Of a DNA stretch of 12,502 nucleotides, positions 7,396 to 12,502 are shown piece after piece. The first letter of the stretch is position 1, and every line of letters begins with the position of its first letter. The stretch spans positions 1 through 12,502 of the forward strand of contig CAMOQY010000022.1 in assembly GCA_946623295.1 (NCBI GenBank), written 5' to 3'. Below the pieces are notes generated by a model that saw only the letters and a program-made list of their open reading frames with translations, was not told where the DNA came from and made no database searches. A program made the translations under genes and the position numbers. The stretch is from an uncultured Lachnospiraceae bacterium (GTDB lineage: Bacteria; Bacillota; Clostridia; Lachnospirales; Lachnospiraceae).

Positions 7396-7424
7396 TTGAC
7401 ACCCACGGCAGTGCGTCGTATTAT
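7396..7424 (+). promoter_or_regulatory. Sigma-A-type promoter of the hrcA-grpE-dnaK-dnaJ operon
   Basis: A consensus -35 box TTGACA (7396-7401) and a -10 box TATTAT (7419-7424) are separated by 17 nt. The predicted transcription start is near 7431, a few bases before CIRCE. The 50 nt upstream of the -35 box (7346-7395) are strongly A+T-rich with A-tracts, which could act as an UP element (inference). This is the expected layout of a class I heat-shock promoter: housekeeping sigma factor with repression by HrcA. Confidence 0.88.
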
Positions 7425-7435
7425 ATAGCAAGATG

Positions 7436-7462
7436 TTAGCACTCACATACGACGAGTGCTAA
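7436..7462 (+). promoter_or_regulatory. CIRCE operator (HrcA binding site)
   Basis: Perfect inverted repeat TTAGCACTC (7436-7444), 9-nt spacer (7445-7453), GAGTGCTAA (7454-7462): an exact match to the CIRCE consensus. It lies just downstream of the predicted transcription start, so it can act as a DNA operator for HrcA and also forms a stem at the 5' end of the mRNA. In the class I system, HrcA needs GroE chaperonin to stay active, so unfolded protein titrates GroE and derepresses the operon. No second CIRCE occurs in the intergenic gaps of this window. Confidence 0.98.
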
Positions 7463-7479
7463 CACGGAAAGGAAAGATC

Positions 7480-8505
7480 GTGGAACTGGACGGCAGAAAA
7501 AAAGCGATACTCAATGCTATAATCCGCAATTACCAGGAAACCGGTGAACCGGTCGGCTCGAGAACTATCTCAAAGCTCTCCGGACTTCAGGTCTCGCCCG
7601 CGACTATCCGCAACGAGATGTCGGATCTGAGAGAAATGGGACTTATAGCTCAGCCTCATACCTCTGCCGGCTGCATTCCAACGGACAAAGGCTACCGGCT
7701 CTATGTGGACGAGATGATGGAGGAAAAGCATCTCCCCTCGGAGCACAGGAGCGAGGATCTGCTTATAAAGCGCGTTGACCGTGTCGAGGAGCTACTGATG
7801 CATATGGCAAAGCTCCTTGCCCAGAACACCAAATACGCCAGCATGGTCACCGGGCCGACGTACTCCTCAAACAAGCTCAAATTCATACAGCTTTCGAGGG
7901 TCGACTCCGGCAAGCTTCTCGGCGTTATCGTGCTCAGCGGCAACATAGTCAAAAACAGCTTCTTTGATATAGACAGGGAGCTTGGAGACGAAGAGCTGCT
8001 CCGCCTCAACCTCCTCCTTAACAACAACCTCAACGGTCTGTCCATGGAGGAGATCAATCTTGGCATCATCACCAGGATAAAGGAAGAGGCGGGCGAGTTC
8101 AGCGGAGTCGTGAGCGATGTGCTCGACGCCATTGCCGGCGCCGTGGCCGAGGATTCCAATCCGAAGGTCTACACGAGCGGAGCTCCCAATATTTTCATGT
8201 ATCCGGAGCTTTCCGATGGCAGCACGGCGAGCGAGATCATCAGTACTCTCGAGGAAAAGGAAAGCCTGCGTCCGGTTTTTGAGGACCGCGGAGAGCACCA
8301 CGACATACAGATACTGATCGGCGACGAGATCCCCGTAGAGTCGATGAAGGACTGCAGCGTAGTTACTGCCAGCTATGAGCTGGAAGGAGGCGTTCAGGGA
8401 AAGATCGGTATCATCGGCCCCAAGCGCATGAACTACGAAAAGGTCGTCGCCACATTAAAAGACACGATGTTTCAGCTTAATGAAGCAGTGAAAAAGGATG
8501 ATTGA
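7480..8505 (+). CDS. hrcA: Heat-inducible transcription repressor HrcA
   Basis: Represses class I heat-shock genes by binding CIRCE. The GTG start at 7480 gives 341 residues beginning (M)ELDGRKKAILNAII, the normal HrcA N-terminus, with AAAGGA just upstream; another in-frame GTG at 7456 lies inside the CIRCE arm and is not credible. The N-terminal winged-helix domain shows EPVGSRTISKLSGL, then the recognition region SPATIRNEMSDLREMGLI (about residues 39-56) and the wing HTSAGCIPTDKGYRLYVD (about 60-77). Most HrcA proteins have Arg at the sixth position of HTSAGRIP; here it is Cys65 (TGC at 7672-7674). A GAF-like dimerisation and ligand domain follows, and the end (KIGIIGPKRMNYEKV) is typical. 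First gene of the operon it controls; grpE follows after 3 nt. Confidence 0.97.
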   Translation: MELDGRKKAILNAIIRNYQETGEPVGSRTISKLSGLQVSPATIRNEMSDLREMGLIAQPHTSAGCIPTDKGYRLYVDEMMEEKHLPSEHRSEDLLIKRVDRVEELLMHMAKLLAQNTKYASMVTGPTYSSNKLKFIQLSRVDSGKLLGVIVLSGNIVKNSFFDIDRELGDEELLRLNLLLNNNLNGLSMEEINLGIITRIKEEAGEFSGVVSDVLDAIAGAVAEDSNPKVYTSGAPNIFMYPELSDGSTASEIISTLEEKESLRPVFEDRGEHHDIQILIGDEIPVESMKDCSVVTASYELEGGVQGKIGIIGPKRMNYEKVVATLKDTMFQLNEAVKKDD

Positions 8506-8508
8506 TAG

Positions 8509-9105
8509 ATGAGTAAAAAGGAAAAGAAAGAAAAAGAAGTCAAGACGGACGCTCCGGAGAAGGTTTCTCCCGCCGGCGAGGATACGGAGTCGAAGGAGAG
8601 CGAAAAACCCGAAAAAGAGACCGGTAAGGTAAAGAGCGAACAGGGGGCTGCCGCCGGCGCAAAGCTCGAAGCTGCCCAGGCACAGATCGACGATCTGAAC
8701 GACCGCCTGCGCAGGAGCCTCGCGGAGTTTGACAACTACCGCAAGCGCACCGACGCGGAAAAGGCTGCGAGATTCGAGATGGGCGAGCGCAGCGTTATCG
8801 AGCAGATGCTTCCGGTGGTGGATAATTTTGAACGCGGCCTTGCAACTCTTACAGACGATCAGAAGTCAGATCCCTTTGCGGACGGCATGGAAAAGACCTA
8901 CAGGCATCTGATGACCGCGCTGGAGGGACTCGGAGTCAAGCCGATAGAGGCAGTCGGGAAGCCCTTTGATCCCAACTACCACAACGCCGTGATGCACGTC
9001 GAGGATGAAGAGCAGCCGGCCAATACCGTGGTCGAGGAGTTTCAGAAGGGTTATACCATGAACGGCACGGTAGTGCGGTACAGCATGGTCAAGGTAGCAA
9101 ATTAA
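8509..9105 (+). CDS. grpE: Nucleotide exchange factor GrpE
   Basis: Accelerates ADP release from DnaK in the Hsp70 cycle and acts as a thermosensor in characterised species. The 198-residue protein has a highly charged, probably disordered N-terminal tail (about 1-50, rich in Lys, Glu and Ser), a long coiled-coil helix (about 50-95, including RLRRSLAEFDNYRKRT), and the helix bundle plus C-terminal beta-wing that contacts DnaK (FDPNYHNAVMHVED, then VVEEFQKGYTMNGTVVRYSMVKV). The start at 8509 is preceded by AAAAAGGA in the last hrcA codons. hrcA and grpE are separated by only 3 nt, indicating translational coupling. Confidence 0.97.
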   Translation: MSKKEKKEKEVKTDAPEKVSPAGEDTESKESEKPEKETGKVKSEQGAAAGAKLEAAQAQIDDLNDRLRRSLAEFDNYRKRTDAEKAARFEMGERSVIEQMLPVVDNFERGLATLTDDQKSDPFADGMEKTYRHLMTALEGLGVKPIEAVGKPFDPNYHNAVMHVEDEEQPANTVVEEFQKGYTMNGTVVRYSMVKVAN

Positions 9106-9139
9106 AGCTTAGGCTTTTTGATAAAGTACATTAAGAATC

Positions 9140-9145
9140 AGGAGG
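9140..9145 (+). promoter_or_regulatory. Consensus ribosome binding site deciding the dnaK start
   Basis: AGGAGG ends 8 nt before ATG 9154. It is the strongest Shine-Dalgarno in the heat-shock operon (grpE AAAGGA, dnaJ AGGAA) and rules out the upstream TTG at 9118 as the start. Confidence 0.9.
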
Positions 9146-9153
9146 ATATAGAA

Positions 9154-11022
9154 ATGAGCAAGATTATAGGTATCGATCTGGGAACGACCAATTCATGTGT
9201 AGCAGTTATGGAGGGCGGAAAGCCCGTAGTTATCGCCAATACCGAGGGCGTGCGCACGACTCCTTCAGTCGTGGCTTTCACAAAGACCGGCGAGAGGCTG
9301 GTAGGCGAGCCTGCAAAGCGTCAGGCAGTCACAAATGCCGACCATACCATTTCATCGATCAAGCGTGAGATGGGTACGAATTACAAGGTCTCCATCGACG
9401 GCAAGCAGTACACTCCTCAGGAGATCTCCGCGATGATCCTCCAGAAGCTCAAAGCCGACGCAGAGAGCTATCTGGGTGAAAAGGTCCACGAGGCTGTCAT
9501 CACGGTCCCCGCTTACTTCAACGACGCACAGCGTCAGGCTACAAAGGACGCCGGCAAGATCGCCGGTCTTGAAGTAAAGCGTATCATCAATGAGCCTACA
9601 TCGGCTGCCCTGGCATACGGCCTCGACAATGAGGGCGAGCAGAAGATCATGGTTTACGACCTCGGCGGCGGTACCTTTGATGTATCCATCATCGAGATCG
9701 GTGACGGAGTCATCGAGGTCCTTGCCACAAACGGCGATACGAGGCTCGGCGGCGACGACTTTGATAACGTGATCGTCGACTACATGCTTTCCGAGTTCAA
9801 ACGCACCGAGGGCGTGGATCTGTCAAACGACAAGATGGCCATGCAGAGACTTAAGGAAGCTGCCGAGAAAGCCAAAAAGGAGCTTTCCACAGCTACCACG
9901 ACAAACATCAACCTGCCTTTCATCACGGCCACGAGCGAAGGCCCCAAGCACTTTGACATGAACCTTACCAGGGCTAAATTCGACGAGCTGACTCACGATC
10001 TTGTAGAGCGCACCGTCACCCCTGTCAACAACGCTCTGCGCGATGCCGGACTGTCCACCTCTGATATCAACAAGGTCCTGCTGGTAGGCGGATCCACACG
10101 TATCCCCGCTGTCCAGGACAAGGTAAAACAGCTCACCGGCAAGGAGCCCAACAAGTCCCTTAACCCCGATGAGTGCGTGGCTCTCGGCGCGGCTATCCAG
10201 GGCGGCAAGCTTGCCGGCGACGCGGGCGCAGGCGAGATCCTGCTGCTGGATGTCACTCCTCTGTCTCTTTCCATCGAGACCATGGGCGGCGTAGCCACCA
10301 GGCTTATCGAAAGGAATACGACCATTCCTACAAAGAAGAGCCAGGTATTCTCGACCGCAGCCGATAATCAGACCGCAGTTGACATCAACGTCCTTCAGGG
10401 CGAGCGTCAGTTTGCCCGCGACAACAAGTCCCTCGGACAGTTCCGTCTGGACGGCATTCCGCCCGCACGCCGCGGTGTTCCTCAGATCGAGGTCACCTTT
10501 GATATCGACGCCAACGGTATCGTGAATGTTTCCGCAAAGGATCTGGGCACCGGCAAGGAGCAGCATATCACCATTACCGCCGGCTCCAACATGAGCGAGG
10601 CCGATATAGAGAAGGCCGTAAAGGAAGCCGCCGAGTACGAGGCAGCCGACAAGAAGCGTAAGGAAGGCGTGGATGCGCTCAACGACGCTGATGCGCTGGT
10701 ATTCCAGACAGAAAAGGCCATGCAGGAGGTCGGAGACAAGCTCGATGCAAATCTCAAGAGCCAGGTAGAAAAGGATGTCGAGGCTCTGAAGACCAAAGTC
10801 GATGCCGCAAGAGGCAAAGAGGAGCTCAGCGAGTCCGAGATCAACGACCTCAAGCAGGGCAAAGAGACTCTTCAGAACAGCGCTCAGCAGCTCTTCTCAA
10901 AGATGTATGAGAATATGCAGCAGGCGCAGGGAACCGCGGGTCCCGAGCAGGGAGCTCAGGGTCAGCAGAGCACCGGTAAAGCCGATGACGATGTAGTCGA
11001 TGCTGAGTTCAAAGAGGTCTGA
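9154..11022 (+). CDS. dnaK: Hsp70 chaperone DnaK
   Basis: ATP-dependent chaperone that binds exposed hydrophobic peptides, working with DnaJ and GrpE. At 622 residues it has the nucleotide-binding domain (1 to about 360) with phosphate loop IGIDLGTTNSC at the N-terminus, VYDLGGGTFDVSI and LLVGGSTRIPAV. The interdomain linker ILLLDV is at about 362-367, followed by the substrate-binding beta domain (TPLSLSIETMGG onward), the helical lid, and a disordered tail ending DDDVVDAEFKEV. The region after AKRQAVTNADHTISSIKREMG is short, lacking the insertion seen in Gram-negative DnaK, a recognised Firmicutes signature. ATG 9154 was chosen because AGGAGG (9140-9145) lies 8 nt upstream; the longer TTG-initiated frame from 9118 would read through this site. 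The consensus ribosome binding site fits a very abundant protein. Confidence 0.99.
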   Translation: MSKIIGIDLGTTNSCVAVMEGGKPVVIANTEGVRTTPSVVAFTKTGERLVGEPAKRQAVTNADHTISSIKREMGTNYKVSIDGKQYTPQEISAMILQKLKADAESYLGEKVHEAVITVPAYFNDAQRQATKDAGKIAGLEVKRIINEPTSAALAYGLDNEGEQKIMVYDLGGGTFDVSIIEIGDGVIEVLATNGDTRLGGDDFDNVIVDYMLSEFKRTEGVDLSNDKMAMQRLKEAAEKAKKELSTATTTNINLPFITATSEGPKHFDMNLTRAKFDELTHDLVERTVTPVNNALRDAGLSTSDINKVLLVGGSTRIPAVQDKVKQLTGKEPNKSLNPDECVALGAAIQGGKLAGDAGAGEILLLDVTPLSLSIETMGGVATRLIERNTTIPTKKSQVFSTAADNQTAVDINVLQGERQFARDNKSLGQFRLDGIPPARRGVPQIEVTFDIDANGIVNVSAKDLGTGKEQHITITAGSNMSEADIEKAVKEAAEYEAADKKRKEGVDALNDADALVFQTEKAMQEVGDKLDANLKSQVEKDVEALKTKVDAARGKEELSESEINDLKQGKETLQNSAQQLFSKMYENMQQAQGTAGPEQGAQGQQSTGKADDDVVDAEFKEV

Positions 11023-11050
11023 CAATAAACATAGCTGAATAAGCGCTTGA

Positions 11051-11072
11051 GGGCGGCCGCATGCGGTCGCCC
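11051..11072 (+). other. Strong GC-rich stem-loop between dnaK and dnaJ
   Basis: GGGCGGCCG (11051-11059) and CGGTCGCCC (11064-11072) form a 9-bp stem with one G-U pair and a CATG loop. The sequence after it begins AAAAGTGCG, not a T-run, so it is not a standard intrinsic terminator on the plus strand; on the minus strand the following bases are also not U-rich. It may protect the 3' end of a dnaK segment, mark an mRNA processing point, or lower dnaJ expression relative to dnaK (all inferred). Confidence 0.6.
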
Positions 11073-11129
11073 AAAAGTGCGTTTTAAGAGAGCTGCCCTG
11101 GCAGCAAAAAATCACAGGAAGTTTTTGAA

Positions 11130-12260
11130 ATGGCAGATAAAAGAGATTATTACGAGGTGCTTGGAGTAGGCAGGGACGCAGATGAGGCGGCCCTTAAAAA
11201 AGCCTACCGCACTCTTGCAAAAAAATATCATCCCGATACGCATCCCAACGACAAGGAAGCCGAGGAAAAATTCAAGGAAGCTTCGGAAGCTTACGCCGTG
11301 CTCAGCGACCCCGAAAAGAGAAAGGCGTATGACCAGTTCGGACATGCTGCCTTTGAACAGGGCGGCGCCGGCGGCGGAGCCGGAGGCTTCTCGGGCTTTT
11401 CCGGTTTTGATTTCGGCGGCGGTTTCACCGGTGATATCTTCGGAGATATCTTCGGCGATCTCTTCGGCGGCGGAAGATCCAGAGGGGGGACGGCCAATCA
11501 GGCGCGCCAGGGCGCGAGCCTGCGCACGGGCCTGAGGATCACCTTTGAAGAGGCGGTATTCGGCACCGAAAAAGAGATAAGCATCAATTCAAAGGACGTG
11601 TGCGCCAAATGCCACGGCACCGGAGCAAAAGAGGGCACGAGTCCCGTCAAGTGCGGACAGTGCGGCGGAAGCGGACAGGTCGTGCGCGATACGCAGTCCA
11701 TATTCGGCATGATGCGCCAGGCTTCGGTCTGCCCCAGCTGCAACGGCAAGGGAACTGTAATCAAAGACCGCTGCAGCGCCTGCAGAGGAACCGGTTTTAC
11801 CTCCTCGCGCAAGCTTGTAAAGGTCAAGATCCCTGCCGGGATCAATGACGGCCAGAGCGTGCGGGTAGCCGGATACGGCGAGCCCGGTGAAAACGGAGGG
11901 CCCAAGGGCGATCTGCTCGTGGAGGTCCGCGTAGCGCCGAGCCAGTATTTTTCCAGAGAGGATACGGACCTGTATTCCGTGTGCGAGATTTCGATAGCAC
12001 AGGCAGCGCTTGGAGATACCATCCATATCAGGACGGTGGACGGAGAGGTGGAGTACGAGCTGAAGGCCGGCACACAGCCGGGTACGCGCATCAGGCTCAG
12101 AGGCAAGGGCGTGCCCTCGCTTCGTGACCGCGGATACCGCGGAGACCAGTATGTCACCTTTAATGTCCGTATCCCGGAACGCATGAACGACAAGCAGAAA
12201 AAAGCTATGATGGCTTTTGACGATGCCGTCGGAGGCACCGTGGGCAAGCTGAAAAAATAA
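11130..12260 (+). CDS. dnaJ: Hsp40 co-chaperone DnaJ (class A)
   Basis: Delivers substrates to DnaK and stimulates its ATPase. The 376-residue protein has every module of class A DnaJ: a J domain (about 1-70) with the essential HPD at 34-36; a Gly/Phe-rich linker (about 77-130) with FGDIFGDLFGGG; a zinc-finger domain with four C-x2-C-x-G-x-G repeats starting at Cys158 (CAKCHGTG), Cys175 (CGQCGGSG), Cys201 (CPSCNGKG) and Cys215 (CSACRGTG); and the C-terminal substrate-binding beta domains, with KVKIPAGINDGQSVRVAGYG and a terminal dimerisation segment. ATG 11130 is preceded by AGGAA at 11116-11120. It follows dnaK after 107 nt that contain two stem-loops, and prmA follows after 18 nt. Confidence 0.98.
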   Translation: MADKRDYYEVLGVGRDADEAALKKAYRTLAKKYHPDTHPNDKEAEEKFKEASEAYAVLSDPEKRKAYDQFGHAAFEQGGAGGGAGGFSGFSGFDFGGGFTGDIFGDIFGDLFGGGRSRGGTANQARQGASLRTGLRITFEEAVFGTEKEISINSKDVCAKCHGTGAKEGTSPVKCGQCGGSGQVVRDTQSIFGMMRQASVCPSCNGKGTVIKDRCSACRGTGFTSSRKLVKVKIPAGINDGQSVRVAGYGEPGENGGPKGDLLVEVRVAPSQYFSREDTDLYSVCEISIAQAALGDTIHIRTVDGEVEYELKAGTQPGTRIRLRGKGVPSLRDRGYRGDQYVTFNVRIPERMNDKQKKAMMAFDDAVGGTVGKLKK

Positions 12261-12278
12261 CATGATCGGAGCGATTTG

Positions 12279-12502
12279 ATGATCTGGAAAAAGTACACCA
12301 TAGATACTACTGCCGAGGCTGTGGACTTTATCAGCGAGGCGCTTTCCGAGTGCGGAGTCGAGGGGATAGAGATCGAGGACAGCACGCCGCTCAGCGAGCA
12401 GGATACGAAGGAGATGTTCGTCGACATCCTTCCCGACATGCCTGAGGACGACGGGAGCGCCCACGTTACGTTTTATCTTGATTCACGGACAGATCCCGCC
12501 GA
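12279..12502 (+). CDS. prmA: Ribosomal protein L11 methyltransferase PrmA, 3'-truncated by window edge
   Basis: SAM-dependent methylation of lysines on ribosomal protein L11. Only the first 74 codons are present: MIWKKYTIDTTAEAVDFISE, then GVEGIEIEDSTPL, MFVDILPDMPEDDGSAHV and TFYLD. These match the N-terminal L11-recognition domain as found in Clostridia; the methyltransferase domain lies beyond the window. GGAG at 12268-12271 is 7 nt before the ATG. prmA directly after dnaJ is a common Firmicutes gene order, so it probably shares the heat-shock transcript, unless a promoter further downstream takes over. Confidence 0.93.
   Translation, partial: MIWKKYTIDTTAEAVDFISEALSECGVEGIEIEDSTPLSEQDTKEMFVDILPDMPEDDGSAHVTFYLDSRTDPA

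Noticed and set aside
7456..7479. Upstream GTG start for hrcA at 7456
   Set aside because: It is part of the right CIRCE arm and lacks a Shine-Dalgarno; GTG 7480 has one and gives the normal HrcA start.
9118..9153. TTG start for dnaK at 9118
   Set aside because: It would translate the dnaK ribosome binding site; ATG 9154 gives the standard DnaK N-terminus.
11490..11660. Possible repeat array in dnaJ from Gly-rich sequence and CxxCxGxG units
   Set aside because: These are the ordinary Gly/Phe linker and zinc-finger repeats of DnaJ, not a DNA repeat element.
12262..12279. Five-codon open frame ATG ATC GGA GCG ATT TGA before prmA
   Set aside because: Its stop overlaps the prmA start, but it has no ribosome binding site of its own and the GGAG within it serves prmA; most likely chance.
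11498..12464. Minus-strand open frames opposite dnaJ (11498-12439 and 11589-12464)
   Set aside because: Both shadow dnaJ and the prmA start, overlap each other in different frames, and show no protein family features.
1..12502. A previously undescribed defence, mobile or biosynthetic system
   Set aside because: All genes but one fall in known housekeeping families, spacing is operon-like, and there are no mobile-element ends, direct-repeat arrays or codon-use breaks.

Overview
The window is a stretch of chromosomal housekeeping genes from a Gram-positive anaerobe of the Clostridia type, most likely Lachnospiraceae. Four things suggest this: (i) the order hrcA-grpE-dnaK-dnaJ-prmA behind a perfect CIRCE operator, and secA directly followed by prfB, are both Firmicutes arrangements; (ii) DnaK lacks the short insertion found in the nucleotide-binding domain of proteobacterial DnaK; (iii) the SecA, Hom and PrmA sequences read like Lachnospiraceae members (family assignment from memory, not from a search); (iv) the G+C content looks mid-50s by eye, high but not unheard of for that family. 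There are no tRNA or rRNA genes, insertion sequences, CRISPR arrays, phage genes or signs of recent transfer.

Layout. Positions 2-6560 (+) hold five tightly packed genes: secA (5' end outside the window), prfB, hom, lysC and an uncharacterised PflX-type radical SAM protein. The gaps are 17 nt, 46 nt, 0 nt and an 8-nt overlap, so they probably share a transcript. Positions 6570-7292 (-) hold one orphan gene for a two-helix membrane protein that converges on the radical SAM gene with 9 nt between stop codons. Positions 7293-7479 are a divergent control region with a sigma-A-type promoter for each direction; the right-hand one carries CIRCE just after the predicted transcription start. Positions 7480-12502 (+) are the class I heat-shock operon hrcA-grpE-dnaK-dnaJ, followed by the start of prmA, which runs off the window.

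How the genes work together. SecA is the export motor and RF2 terminates translation at UGA/UAA. LysC and Hom catalyse the first and third steps of the aspartate pathway (phosphorylation of aspartate, reduction of aspartate semialdehyde to homoserine). HrcA represses its own operon through CIRCE. DnaK, DnaJ and GrpE form the Hsp70 chaperone cycle, and PrmA methylates ribosomal protein L11.

I see no new multigene system here. The points most worth a second look are: a strong internal ribosome binding site inside lysC that would make a separate regulatory subunit; a prfB gene without the programmed frameshift; a short C-terminal domain on Hom lacking the usual ACT ligand motif; a Cys in place of a conserved Arg in the HrcA wing; the radical SAM gene coupled to lysC; and a strong stem-loop without a U-tract between dnaK and dnaJ.
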